NCBI RefSeq assembly: GCF_025947185.1
Contig: NZ_CP110001.1
Location: 2,418,001-2,482,000 of the forward strand
Source of the DNA: Flavobacterium sp. N2038
GTDB taxonomy: Bacteria > Bacteroidota > Bacteroidia > Flavobacteriales > Flavobacteriaceae
Reading direction: 5' to 3'
Length of the DNA: 64,000 nt
In this document: one piece after another, positions 44,306-53,193 of the stretch
How positions within the stretch are numbered: the first letter of the stretch is position 1
Layout: each line of letters opens with the position of its first letter
Notes under the pieces: generated by a model
Seen by the model: only the letters and a program-made list of their open reading frames with translations
Database searches by the model: none
Told to the model about the DNA's origin: nothing
Made by a program: the position numbers and the translations under genes

Positions 44306-46324
44306 ATGAAAAACATAAAATATAGATACTGCCTGATTGCTTTGGCCTCGATATTGCTTTGCGCCTGTAGTACTAAAAAAACGTATAAAATCAGTTCTCC
44401 CGGAAAAAACACCGAACTAGTTTTTGAATTAACGGCTTCAGGTCAGCCACAATATAGTTTTACCTCAGATGGAAAATCGGTGATTGAACCTTCATTGATG
44501 GGATTTGAATTTCAGGAAATTCAGAAAATGACAGATGGTTTTGAAGTAGTTTCTACCGAAGAAAAAACAGCCGATGAAACGTGGGAACAACCGTGGGGTG
44601 AGTTCAAAAAAATTCGCGATCATCACAATGAATTGATTGTTCATTTAAAAGAATCAAAAGGAGAGGAACGTCTGGTTGATATTATTTTCAGGGTTTTTGA
44701 TGATGGAGTTGGTTTTAGGTATTCTTTTCCAAAACAACCCCATTTAGGTAAAGTGAAAATTTCAAATGAAATTACTCAGTTTACATTCAAATCAGAAAAT
44801 GATGTTTGGTGGATTCCGGTACATCGTGAAAATAGTTATTACGAAAGTACCTATCGCAAAACACCGGTTAGCAAAACAGATACAATAAACACGCCGGCAA
44901 CTTTTGAAACAAAAGAGAAATTGTATGTTGCCATTCATGAAGCCAATTTAACTGATTTTGCTTCGATGACGCTTTTAAAAATGAATAATAAACAATATAA
45001 AAGCGAATTAGTGCCATGGGCAGATGGCGTAAAAGTATATGCAGAAACTCCATTTCAAACTCCGTGGAGAACCATAGTTGTAGGGAAAACACCGGGAGAT
45101 GTTGCAACATCGACTATAATGTTAAATTTAAATGATCCTTCAAAAATTGAAGACCTTTCCTGGATTACACCATCTAAATATATTGGAATCTGGTGGGGAA
45201 TGCATCTGGAAAAATACACTTGGGGACAAGGTCCAAAACATGGTGCCACCACCAAGAATACAAAAGAATATATTGATTTTGCTGCAAAAAATGGTTTTGA
45301 CGGCGTTCTGGTTGAAGGCTGGAACGAGGGTTGGGATGGTGACTGGACTGCCGACGGATCTGCATTTAGTTTTGTAAAAGCCTATCCTGATTTTAACCTG
45401 GAAGAAATTACCAAGTATGCTGCGATAAAAAATGTTCGTTTAATTGGACATCATGAAACGGCTGGAGCTACTAAAAATTATGAAAGCCAGTTAGAAGATG
45501 CTTTTAAATTGTATCAAAAAATGGGTGTAAACTCAGTTAAAACGGGTTATGTAAACAAATATCTGGATAAAAAAGAATGGCACGATAGTCAATATGGAGC
45601 ACGTCATTACAGAAAAGTAATCGAAACTGCGGCCAAATATCATATTATGATAGATAACCATGAACCTATGAAAGGAACCGGTATACAACGTACATATCCT
45701 AATTTTATGTCTCAGGAAGGTGGAAGAGGGCAGGAATACAATGCCTGGTCTGTAGATGGCGGAAATACTCCGGAACATTTAACTACTTTGCCTTTTACCA
45801 GAATGCTTTCCGGACCTTTTGATTACACACCGGGAAATTTTAATTTTGATTATAAAACGCCTTCAGGGGCCAAAGTACAAACTACACTGGCAAATCAATT
45901 AGCATTGTATGTCATTATTTTTAGTCCGTTGCAAATGGCTTCAGATTTACCGGAGAATTATGTAGGGAAACCTGAATTTCAATTCATAAAAGATGTGCCT
46001 TGTACCTGGTCGGATACTAAAGTTTTAGATTCTAAAATTGGAGAATATACTACCATTGCTCGTAAAGACTGGGATGAGAAGAATTGGTATTTAGGTTCAA
46101 TCACAAACAGAAATGCGAGAGACTTAAAAGTAGCTTTATCATTTTTAGATAAGGATAAAGAATACGAAGCAGAAATCTATGCAGATGGAGAAGGAGCAAA
46201 TTATAAAACAAATCCTTATCCGGTTGCGATTTCAAAACAAAAAGTGAATAATAAAAGTGTACTAAATATTAAATTGGGAGCTGGGGGAGGAACAGCCATA
46301 AAATTCTCTCCAATCGAAAAATAA
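44306..46324 (+). CDS. Glycoside hydrolase family 97 (SusB-like alpha-glucosidase/galactosidase)
   Basis: The 672-residue protein has a lipoprotein-type signal (ILLCAC, then STKKTYK). It matches GH97: an N-terminal beta-sandwich (SPGKNTELVFELTAS), then a (beta/alpha)8 barrel with WWGMHLEKYTWGQGPKHGATT, GFDGVLVEGWNEGWDGDW, IDNHEPMKGTG and SQEGGRGQEYNAW. Glu453, Glu471 and Glu477 fall where inverting, calcium-dependent members keep their Glu residues, which favours alpha-glucoside hydrolysis over the retaining galactosidases. It follows the GH71/99-like gene by 25 bases, is last in the operon, and is followed by a terminator. It probably trims oligosaccharides in the periplasm. Confidence 0.92.
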   Translation: MKNIKYRYCLIALASILLCACSTKKTYKISSPGKNTELVFELTASGQPQYSFTSDGKSVIEPSLMGFEFQEIQKMTDGFEVVSTEEKTADETWEQPWGEFKKIRDHHNELIVHLKESKGEERLVDIIFRVFDDGVGFRYSFPKQPHLGKVKISNEITQFTFKSENDVWWIPVHRENSYYESTYRKTPVSKTDTINTPATFETKEKLYVAIHEANLTDFASMTLLKMNNKQYKSELVPWADGVKVYAETPFQTPWRTIVVGKTPGDVATSTIMLNLNDPSKIEDLSWITPSKYIGIWWGMHLEKYTWGQGPKHGATTKNTKEYIDFAAKNGFDGVLVEGWNEGWDGDWTADGSAFSFVKAYPDFNLEEITKYAAIKNVRLIGHHETAGATKNYESQLEDAFKLYQKMGVNSVKTGYVNKYLDKKEWHDSQYGARHYRKVIETAAKYHIMIDNHEPMKGTGIQRTYPNFMSQEGGRGQEYNAWSVDGGNTPEHLTTLPFTRMLSGPFDYTPGNFNFDYKTPSGAKVQTTLANQLALYVIIFSPLQMASDLPENYVGKPEFQFIKDVPCTWSDTKVLDSKIGEYTTIARKDWDEKNWYLGSITNRNARDLKVALSFLDKDKEYEAEIYADGEGANYKTNPYPVAISKQKVNNKSVLNIKLGAGGGTAIKFSPIEK

Positions 46325-46375
46325 ATTAGTTAAGTTTTATTTTGAGTTAAGTTAAGTAAGTTTAAGTTTGGCAAT

Positions 46376-46412
46376 AAACCCGATAGCTGGAGAGTTATCG
46401 GGTTTGTTTTTT
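46376..46412 (+). terminator. Terminator of the polysaccharide utilisation operon
   Basis: AAACCCGATA pairs with TATCGGGTTT over a 10-base loop and is followed by GTTTTTTT. It lies about 50 bases after the GH97 stop. Confidence 0.8.
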
Positions 46413-46414
46413 TG

Positions 46415-46625
46415 TTTCAGGTTTCAGGTTTCAGGTTTCAAGTTTGAGTAACTTTGAGTGTAATTTTACCGCAAAGCTCGCAAAGTTTTTTTATAATTGA
46501 GGTTTTGTAAAAGCGCAAAGTTCGCAAAGCTTTGAAATAAAACCTTTGCGAACTTTGCGTAAATCTTAGCGCTCTTTGCGGTAAAAAAAAACTTAGGCCC
46601 TCAGTATCTTAGCACCTTAGTACCT
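46415..46625. repeat. Repeat-rich intergenic region: heptamer array and AAAG-type inverted repeats
   Basis: Four tandem copies of a GTTTCAG-type heptamer come first. Next are facing arms built from GCAAAGTTCGCAAAG and CTTTGCGAACTTTGCG, with TTTACCGCAAAG mirrored by CTTTGCGGTAAA. A CTTAGCACCTTAGTACC stretch touches the stop of the minus-strand gene. No coding frame is seen. Related motifs recur near 23.5, 24.6, 50.3 and 62.4 kb. Confidence 0.65.
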
Positions 46626-47534
46626 CTATTTTCGAATCTGAATATGCTTTCCAAAAGTGTACACTGCTGTTATCGTTGGTCCGTTATATCCCCATTTTAA
46701 GAAACCGTTTAATCGGTCCTGAACAGTATCTATTCTAAAGTTCAAACCGGTATAACCTGCAGTAAGGCTAAAGTTTTGAGCAACATTATATAGAACCGAT
46801 AAGTTGTAGCTTATTATTCGGCCATCAGTTTCATCAATTTTTACTGCGAGATAATTTACGTTGGCATATAAACCCCAGCGTTTTCCAAGAACAAATTCTC
46901 CCCATATCCCAATATCTGGTAGTGGAGCAGTAAAATTAAAATTATCATGATATTCTACACTTTGCGTATTAGCATTTAATTTTAATCCTAAATCTGCAAA
47001 AAGGACATGCGCTCCAATTAATAGACCCGCTTGATATTTAGGTTTAGATAGAATAGCATAGCCATAAGCAATTCTGGCAATCTGTACATTAAAAGTACCT
47101 CGAACACTTCCATTAACTGGATAAGTATGATCTCCGAAATTAATTTCTCTTTGCAGCGTTTTTGTTGCAGTCCTGTCTAGTACAAAATATTCAAAACCTA
47201 ATCGGGATCTTCTGGATATACGCCAATCAAATGTTCCTAAAAATGATGCAGTCGATTTAGAAAATCCTAAATCACTTTCAAGATCAACTTCAGTTCCTAT
47301 ATTTCCGTTGTTGCCTTCAACTTGAACTACAGTATTATTTACAGGAAAAAAACCACCGGCAGAAACTTTAAATCGTCTATTGTGCCAAGGGAGATCATCA
47401 GCATCGTAGTCCTGAAATTCTTTGGCGTTATTTTGCAAGGCGGGTAAAGTGTCTGTTGGAATTTGAGCTACATCCTGAGCCTTAGCTGAAAACCAAAAGA
47501 GGGAAACTATCATAAAACAAAATAATTTTTTCAT
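46626..47534 (-). CDS. Outer-membrane beta-barrel protein, unknown role
   Basis: The 302-residue protein has a signal peptide (FCFMIVSLFWFSAKAQD). A series of amphipathic strands follows, rich in aromatic and Gly residues (SAGGFFPVN, RLGFEYFVLDRTA, YGYAILSKPKYQAGLLIGA, LTAGYTGLNFRI). It ends near TITAVYTFGK, a barrel-like C-terminus. It looks like a 10- to 12-stranded outer-membrane protein; no family was assigned with certainty. The start was set at MKKLFCF, because the longer frame puts 17 non-signal residues in front. Confidence 0.7.
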   Translation of the reverse strand: MKKLFCFMIVSLFWFSAKAQDVAQIPTDTLPALQNNAKEFQDYDADDLPWHNRRFKVSAGGFFPVNNTVVQVEGNNGNIGTEVDLESDLGFSKSTASFLGTFDWRISRRSRLGFEYFVLDRTATKTLQREINFGDHTYPVNGSVRGTFNVQIARIAYGYAILSKPKYQAGLLIGAHVLFADLGLKLNANTQSVEYHDNFNFTAPLPDIGIWGEFVLGKRWGLYANVNYLAVKIDETDGRIISYNLSVLYNVAQNFSLTAGYTGLNFRIDTVQDRLNGFLKWGYNGPTITAVYTFGKHIQIRK

Positions 47535-47850
47535 CAGATTTATTTTTAGAGTTTTTGATAAATTTTTAACACTTAAAGTTAACAAAAAAAATCTTCCGTT
47601 TTATTTTTTTGGTTTTATTATTTTTACAATTCGCCTGATAATGAGTTTGGTATGTTTTTTTTGAGGATTTAATGAGTGATTTTGAATCTCAAATTTTGCA
47701 TTTAATGTTAATATTGCACTTACAGTTGAAGTTTGATATTGCAAGAAGCGTCAGTATTTTCGGTTTGGATTCTTTTGTTTTTATTTTATATCCTGTTTAA
47801 TCGTAAAAAACAAAAAGCATAACCATTTCAATATTTTAATGCATTAAAAT

Positions 47851-48285
47851 TTAAACCCTATTATAATCGGCTTTCCAGTGTACGATTGCTTTTTTTATAG
47901 AATCACCTCTAAGATTGTTTTTTAAGGCATCTTCAATAAGAGGTAATAATTCATTATCGGGTGCAAAGCGCAGTGCAAAAATCTGATCATCGGTTAGTTT
48001 GTATTCAAATTCTTCAAGTCTTTTTCCAGTAAGAGTAAAATAGCGATAACGAAGTTCTAAACGTACAATTCGGTTTTGCAAGGTTAAAGCATAATGCTGA
48101 CGAAGCATATAGGCAAGACAAAATAAAAAGATGAAACCAACGCTGATAAAGGACCAAATTAAAGCATCGCTGGTTGTAAAGGCAAAGTATATACTGCTAA
48201 TCAAAAACAAAATTAAAACGGGGTAGTAAACAAAATGATGTGGTGTATAAAACCTTACGTGATTGTAATAAGTTTGAATTTTCAT
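47851..48285 (-). CDS. DUF6526-like membrane protein (144 aa)
   Basis: The protein has two transmembrane helices (FVYYPVLILFLISSIYFAF and ALIWSFISVGFIFLFCLAYML) and a cytoplasmic tail with LELRYRYFTLTGKRLEEFEY and NNLRGDSIKKAIVHWKADY. I recognise it as the kind of protein annotated DUF6526 in Bacteroidota, with no known function. It is apparently monocistronic, with about 265 bases of non-coding AT-rich DNA between it and the preceding barrel gene's promoter side. Confidence 0.6.
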   Translation of the reverse strand: MKIQTYYNHVRFYTPHHFVYYPVLILFLISSIYFAFTTSDALIWSFISVGFIFLFCLAYMLRQHYALTLQNRIVRLELRYRYFTLTGKRLEEFEYKLTDDQIFALRFAPDNELLPLIEDALKNNLRGDSIKKAIVHWKADYNRV

Positions 48286-48591
48286 GTGGAGGATCTTTGA
48301 ATTACTTGAGATTCTTTTGATTAAAGATAAAAAAAGAAAGCTACCCTAGTATTAATAGAATAGCTTTTTTTCTCAAAAATAAACTAACATAACCAATGTT
48401 GCTTTTATAATATAAACTTGCTAAAGTTTGCTTAATTATATTTATTTGAAAAAAGCCCTGTTTGTTGCAGGTATTACGCTGACAATGACTTTAATTTCCT
48501 GAAGTAAAATTAATGCAGGAGTCCAAGATTTTTGTTACATGATAATTTGGAAATGTTATATGATTTCAATCTTTTGACGTTTTAATGGGAA
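48286..48591. other. 306-base intergenic region without a gene
   Basis: No convincing frame was found. A weak hairpin (AAAGCTA at 48337-48343 with TAGCTTT at 48361-48367) could serve as a terminator for the minus-strand DNA glycosylase gene. The remainder is featureless AT-rich DNA. Confidence 0.4.
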
Positions 48592-49074
48592 TTATAACGA
48601 GCCAATAATTTTCCATTCGTCTAATTTGGACTGAAAAGTTTTACCTGCATTTGCCGGACTTGTTGATGGCAAAGTAATAAGATGGTACTTTTTATCTATA
48701 GAGACATACTTCCTGAAAAAAGCAGCTGCTTTTTGACCGTTAAATAAAATGGTTTTTATGTTGGGATGATCTTTTAGAAAGGTTTCAAAATCATTGGCAA
48801 TTTCATTTTTAATCGCGCTGTCCAAACTTCCAATGCGATCACAATATTGAAGAACGTCCCATAAAGCCACTTTGTTTTTGAGCAAAAGGGCTTTTTTAGT
48901 TTCATAATCGTTTGAAAAATCTTCGTTGAAAATTGTAAATAAAAATTTCCAGAAATTATTTTGATTATGCCCGTAATATTGATTGAGTTCTAATGACTTG
49001 ATTCCCGGCATTGTGCCTAAGATCAATAAATTAGAATCGGGAGCACTTATTGGAGAGAAAGAGAAGCTTTTCAT
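48592..49074 (-). CDS. DNA glycosylase of the uracil-DNA glycosylase superfamily (hypoxanthine/mismatch type)
   Basis: The 160-residue protein has the superfamily core with LILGTMPGIKSLELNQYYGHNQNNFW (motif 1 with Asn in the catalytic region), VALWDVLQYCDRIGSLDSAI, and LPSTSPANAG as the DNA-intercalating loop. This arrangement fits the family-6-like hypoxanthine-DNA glycosylases annotated as DNA-deoxyinosine glycosylase, which remove deaminated bases. The internal ATG (MKSFSFSPIS) was chosen because the 14 extra residues of the longer frame are not conserved-looking. A mismatch-specific (MUG) activity is an alternative. Confidence 0.82.
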   Translation of the reverse strand: MKSFSFSPISAPDSNLLILGTMPGIKSLELNQYYGHNQNNFWKFLFTIFNEDFSNDYETKKALLLKNKVALWDVLQYCDRIGSLDSAIKNEIANDFETFLKDHPNIKTILFNGQKAAAFFRKYVSIDKKYHLITLPSTSPANAGKTFQSKLDEWKIIGSL

Positions 49075-49261
49075 TTTTTGAATTAAGAAATTTTTTATTT
49101 GAGTTAAAATAATCATTTATAAGTAATTATAAAACAAATGCTGAAAATTATATAACATTTTTGATCCATTCATGAGCGAACTTTGAATTCTGGTTTTTTG
49201 AGGCAATACTTTTTGCCGCTAAAAATTGTAATCGATGACGTAGAATTTAAATAGCAACATC

Positions 49262-50284
49262 ATGAAAATAGTTCGTATACATACAGAGAAAAATCAAAAC
49301 ATATTTGAGGAATTAAATTCTAATTTTGGTGGAAATGTAAATTTTGATACTGATGAATATTCGCTTGAAGTGAATAATAATTTTGCCAAAGGATCTATTA
49401 TTGGAGCTTCTTTTAATGACGGTATTTCATACGTTCAGTTTGATATGAGTTTTTCAGATGATTTGAGAATGGATATTGTAAATATGGCTTCATCGCCTAT
49501 TTATTTTGCTTATTGTTCAAAAGGTAATTTATCTCATAGTTTTGGAATAAATGGTGAAGAACGAAAATTAAAAACGTTTCAGACGGCCATTTTAACTTCA
49601 AAATTAAATCAGGAGAATATTTTGTTTTTTGAAAAGGACAAAAAGACAAAATTCACTTTAATTATTGTGGGTAATAATTCAGAACTAAGTCATATTAATT
49701 CTTTAAGTCATATGGTTAGGGAAACTTTTTTTCAGGAAACTATGAATGAAGAATTCTTTTATGCGGGTTCTTATAATTTGAAAATTGGTGAAAAGATTGA
49801 GCAGTTAAACTCGATCACTCAAACTGGTGTAGTTAGAAATTTACTAAAAGAAGGAATCTTAAGAATTATTCTTGCAATGGAAATCCAGCAGCATTCTGAT
49901 GATTTAAATTCTTTTTCAAGAGAACCAAATTATCTGACCTTAAGAGAAATGGAAGAAATAAAAGAGCTTTCAGAAGTTATAAAAACAAATCCTGAAGAAG
50001 CTTTTACTATTAAATCTTTAAGTAAAAAATCTGGGTTATCACCAAATAAACTTCAGGAGGGTTTTAAAATGATTCATAACAGAACTGTAAATGATTATAT
50101 TACACATATGCGTGTTTTAAAAGCTGAAATTTTAATGCGAACCTCGGACTTGAATATCTCCGAAATTGTGTACTGCATTGGTTTTACGAGTAGAAGTTAT
50201 TTCTCTAAAATCTTCAAACAAAAATTTAACTGTAGTCCAAAAGAATATAAGTTTAATCTCAATTCGTTGGCGATAACAGCTTAG
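49262..50284 (+). CDS. AraC family transcriptional regulator
   Basis: This 340-residue protein has a long N-terminal region with beta-rich sequence (YVQFDMSFSDDLRMDIVN, IYFAYCSKGNLSHSFG). It ends in an AraC DNA-binding domain: FTIKSLSKKSGLSPNKLQEGFKMI and ISEIVYCIGFTSRSYFSKIFKQKFNCSPKEYK. No neighbour is in an obvious operon with it, as the flanking genes point the other way. The effector is unknown. Confidence 0.9.
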   Translation: MKIVRIHTEKNQNIFEELNSNFGGNVNFDTDEYSLEVNNNFAKGSIIGASFNDGISYVQFDMSFSDDLRMDIVNMASSPIYFAYCSKGNLSHSFGINGEERKLKTFQTAILTSKLNQENILFFEKDKKTKFTLIIVGNNSELSHINSLSHMVRETFFQETMNEEFFYAGSYNLKIGEKIEQLNSITQTGVVRNLLKEGILRIILAMEIQQHSDDLNSFSREPNYLTLREMEEIKELSEVIKTNPEEAFTIKSLSKKSGLSPNKLQEGFKMIHNRTVNDYITHMRVLKAEILMRTSDLNISEIVYCIGFTSRSYFSKIFKQKFNCSPKEYKFNLNSLAITA

Positions 50285-50445
50285 TTTAAGATGCTAAGGT
50301 TCTAAGATGCTAAGCTTTTTTCTTAGTTAATATCTAATAAAGACTTCATATATTGGAACTTTAATAGCTTATAACTTAATTTTTCTTTTCGAATAAGCAC
50401 AGAACCTTAGCATCTTAGAACCTTAGTAGCTTAGCACCTTTTTTC
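50285..50445. repeat. Intergenic CTAAGG-type imperfect repeats
   Basis: GATGCTAAGGTTCTAAGATGCTAAG near 50290 faces its mirror CTTAGCATCTTAGAACCTTAGTAGCTTAGCACC near 50405, so the region can fold into a long stem with an AT-rich loop. The gap is between convergent genes. The same words occur at the end of the minus-strand gene near 46.6 kb. Confidence 0.65.
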
Positions 50446-50447
50446 AT

Positions 50448-51647
50448 TTATCTTCCAAATCGATAATACTCCAAATCCAGATTTTCCTTATTATTGATAG
50501 AATCCAGAACAGAGTTCATTCCCATAGCGCTAAAGGTAATTCCGTTTCCTCCAAAACCCAGAACATAATGTTCATTTTTGTCAGGATCCGGTTTCCCAAA
50601 ATAAGGCAATCCGTCTTTTGTTTCTCCAAAGGTTCCTGCCCAGGAATAATCCAGTTTAAAATTGAAATCTGGAAAACGTTTTTTAAAATGCTTTAAGAGA
50701 AAAAGTTCTTTTTTAGGAATTAATTTATCACGTCTTTTGGCATCTTTAAACTCTTCGTCTCCGCCACCCATTATAATTCGATTATCATCTGTAGCTCTAA
50801 AATAAAAATAAGGAGATGATGTATCCCAAAAAATAGCATTTTTAAAACCTGAAGGTAAATTTTCAAAACTTTCAGATGCTATGGCATAGGTACTTTTTAA
50901 ATCGACTACTTTCTCAGAAAGCGTTTCTGTGCTCTCATAGCCGGAACAATGTATAACATGATCTGCTGCAATGGTAAATTTATTTTCGGTATGCGCAATG
51001 GCTTTATCTTTTGTATATTCGATCGAGGTAATGTTGGTCTGATCAAATATTTTGACTCCTTTTTTTTGACAATATTCTAATAAATCCAGAGCAAATCGAT
51101 AGGGATCCATAACCGCAGCTGTTTTAGATTCTATGGCAGCAAGAGCATTGAGACCTAATTTTTTTAAATCATATTTGGTTAACCAATTGACATCAAAACC
51201 ATTTTCTTTTCGGCTTTTGAATTCATTTTTTAGATAAGGAAGATCTTTTATCACAGTGCTGAAATAAATACTTTTTTTAAATTCAAATCCGCAGTCACTT
51301 TTTATTTCATCACAAATTTTTCGCAAGTCAAAAATTGCTTTTTTTCCGTTTAAATAACTGTCTACAGCGCATTTTCTTCCTCTGATTTTGATTAATTCAT
51401 GTAACGGGATATCTACTTCATATTGCAATAAAGCGGTACTTCCAGCGGTACTTCCATTACATACATCGCGTCTGTCTGCCAATATAATCTTTTTCCCTTC
51501 GCTGCTTAATTTGTACGCAATTAGAGCTCCGGTGATTCCGCCGCCAATAATTAAAATCGAGGTTTCGTAATTAGATCCAATCGAGGGATAACTTTGATTC
51601 ATTGAATTTTTTATTGGCCAAAAAGTTTCTGTAGATCTTAGTTTCAT
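50448..51647 (-). CDS. FAD-dependent oxidoreductase (DAO/DadA-like amine oxidase group)
   Basis: The 399-residue protein has the dinucleotide-binding motif ILIIGGGITGALIAYKLSSEGKKI, then CNGSTAGSTALLQYEVDIPL, HVIHCSGYES and, near the end, YVLGFGGNGITFSAMG, all typical of DAO-family flavoenzymes (gamma-glutamylputrescine oxidase, glycine oxidase and others). The start and stop overlap its upstream partner by four bases. The substrate is unknown. From its partner, a membrane protein of the low-affinity iron permease family, no pathway can be deduced. Confidence 0.85.
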   Translation of the reverse strand: MKLRSTETFWPIKNSMNQSYPSIGSNYETSILIIGGGITGALIAYKLSSEGKKIILADRRDVCNGSTAGSTALLQYEVDIPLHELIKIRGRKCAVDSYLNGKKAIFDLRKICDEIKSDCGFEFKKSIYFSTVIKDLPYLKNEFKSRKENGFDVNWLTKYDLKKLGLNALAAIESKTAAVMDPYRFALDLLEYCQKKGVKIFDQTNITSIEYTKDKAIAHTENKFTIAADHVIHCSGYESTETLSEKVVDLKSTYAIASESFENLPSGFKNAIFWDTSSPYFYFRATDDNRIIMGGGDEEFKDAKRRDKLIPKKELFLLKHFKKRFPDFNFKLDYSWAGTFGETKDGLPYFGKPDPDKNEHYVLGFGGNGITFSAMGMNSVLDSINNKENLDLEYYRFGR

Positions 51648-52156
51648 TTTTTTGTCGTATTTCGGGCTGTTGAAGTTGATTTTGTAATAGTTTTTTTGCT
51701 GTTTCTGCTTTTGCCTTTTCGTTCATGCTGTTCATGCGCTTCGGCAATAGAATGTGAAGTTCTGATGCTTTCATCTTTTTTGGCAAGTTCACTGAGTCTT
51801 CGGTAATATTTTTGAATAATAACCATTTCTTCTTCCGTCATATTTTCAATATCAACCAGACTATTACTTGAGAATTCATTTGAGGCCACCAATTCATTTA
51901 ACTTTAGTTGAATGGCAAGAGAATCTTTGTTTTGTGCTTTCTGAATCAGGAAAACCATCAGAAAAGTGATTATCGTTGTTCCGGTATTAATCACTAATTG
52001 CCAGGTCTCAGAATAATCGAAAACAGGGCCTGAAACTGCCCAGGCAACCACAATTAAAAAAGCGCCTATAAAAGCTGTTGTGCTGCCGGCGGTTTTAGAA
52101 ACATGTGTGGCAAATTTTTCAAAAGCATTACTTTTATTTTGATTTTTTGTTTTCAT
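51644..52156 (-). CDS. Low-affinity iron permease family protein (PF04120 type)
   Basis: The 170-residue protein has two close transmembrane helices (STTAFIGAFLIVVAWAVSGP and LVINTGTTIITFLMVFLIQKAQ) followed by DSLAIQLKLNELVA, the signature of the small bacterial Iron_permease family. A helical region and a very basic Ser/Thr/Lys tail end the protein. Despite the name, iron transport by bacterial members is unproven. The ATG of the FAD oxidoreductase overlaps its stop, so the two are co-translated. Confidence 0.82.
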   Translation of the reverse strand: MKTKNQNKSNAFEKFATHVSKTAGSTTAFIGAFLIVVAWAVSGPVFDYSETWQLVINTGTTIITFLMVFLIQKAQNKDSLAIQLKLNELVASNEFSSNSLVDIENMTEEEMVIIQKYYRRLSELAKKDESIRTSHSIAEAHEQHERKGKSRNSKKTITKSTSTARNTTKK

Positions 52157-52335
52157 TTGAGTTCGACTTTTTAGGATTACTAACCTTTTCTTCTTTGATT
52201 ACTTTATTATGTTTTCATCATAAACAGCATCGTCAATTTTTTTACCGCATTGTCAAAAAGCAGCCTTTTAATTTAATCCCAAAAGCAGCTTGCTTTGCTT
52301 TTAATAAAGTATTATTTTAAAATGGAACATATATG

Positions 52336-53175
52336 TTATGATTTTGTTTTTTCGGCTTGCGCTTTTTTGAAGTCTTCTTCTTTTTGTTTTTCTTCTTTAG
52401 CTTTATCTTGCTTATCCTTTTCTTGTTTCTCTTTCTCTTGTTTCTCTTCTCTTTTATCTTTTTTCTCTTCTCTTTTATCTTTTATTTCTTCCTGCTTTTT
52501 TTCTTTTTCTTTCTCTTTTTTTCTGAAGTATCCTCTAAAAAGAAAATTGCTTTTTGCAGCTTCCATATTATCACTAAAACCTTTTGTTCCGGTTTCTAAA
52601 TTTGAAAGTGTGTTCGAAACGCTGTTTGCCATTTTATCATCCCGGACTAATCTTGCCAAAGCGCCATTTCCGTTGTTCATACTATGACTAAAAATGGCAA
52701 GTTCTTCAGATATCACACCTACATTATCAACGCTTTTCTTTACGCTTTTCATAATGTCATTCATTTCTATTCCATCGATTGAAGCAATGGCACCGTTATT
52801 TTCAATTATTTTAGTAGATTTTATTCCAGGAGTAATAGTCAGTACTTTGTCGCCCATTAATCCATCTGATCCAATGCTGGCGCGGGCATCTGTTTTTATA
52901 AATTCACGCACATCATCTTTTATTACCATAGAAACTACCACCGAAGAGTCATTAATCAATCTGATATCTTCAACAGTACCAATATTGATTCCTGAAAAGC
53001 GAACATTGTTTCCAACTTCTAAGCCACTTACGGTTTTGAATCTTGACGAAATATGAAATGTGGAGCCAAACAGGTTTTTTTGTTTACCAATAAAATAAAT
53101 AGCCATTATAAAAAGTAACAAACCAATTGTTACAAACATTCCTAGTTTCCAGGTATATCCAGATTGCTTCTCCAT
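52336..53175 (-). CDS. MlaD-type MCE protein with a long charged tail
   Basis: One N-terminal transmembrane helix (WKLGMFVTIGLLLFIMAIYFIG) is followed by an MCE domain (FKTVSGLEVGNNVRFSGINIGTVEDIRL, residues ~43-120) and a helical segment. MCE proteins form the periplasmic ring of Mla lipid transporters. The last ~65 residues are almost only Lys, Glu, Asp and Gln (KKEKEKEKKQEEIKDKRE and similar), an unusual tail likely to be disordered or a long single helix. It is last in the Mla-like operon, 18 bases after the ATPase gene. Confidence 0.9.
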   Translation of the reverse strand: MEKQSGYTWKLGMFVTIGLLLFIMAIYFIGKQKNLFGSTFHISSRFKTVSGLEVGNNVRFSGINIGTVEDIRLINDSSVVVSMVIKDDVREFIKTDARASIGSDGLMGDKVLTITPGIKSTKIIENNGAIASIDGIEMNDIMKSVKKSVDNVGVISEELAIFSHSMNNGNGALARLVRDDKMANSVSNTLSNLETGTKGFSDNMEAAKSNFLFRGYFRKKEKEKEKKQEEIKDKREEKKDKREEKQEKEKQEKDKQDKAKEEKQKEEDFKKAQAEKTKS

Positions 53176-53193
53176 GATTTCTATTTTTTTGTT

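Noticed and set aside
46416..46445. CRISPR-like tandem repeat
   Set aside because: The units are only seven bases and contiguous without spacers, and no cas gene is present.
48337..48367. Small RNA gene between the DUF6526-like and glycosylase genes
   Set aside because: Only a weak 7-bp hairpin is visible and no promoter with both -33 and -7 elements was found.
52357..52687. Plus-strand Ser/Phe-rich and Phe/Leu-rich reading frames opposite the MlaD tail
   Set aside because: They are mirror frames of the Lys/Glu-coding repeat on the minus strand, with no promoter and no domain.
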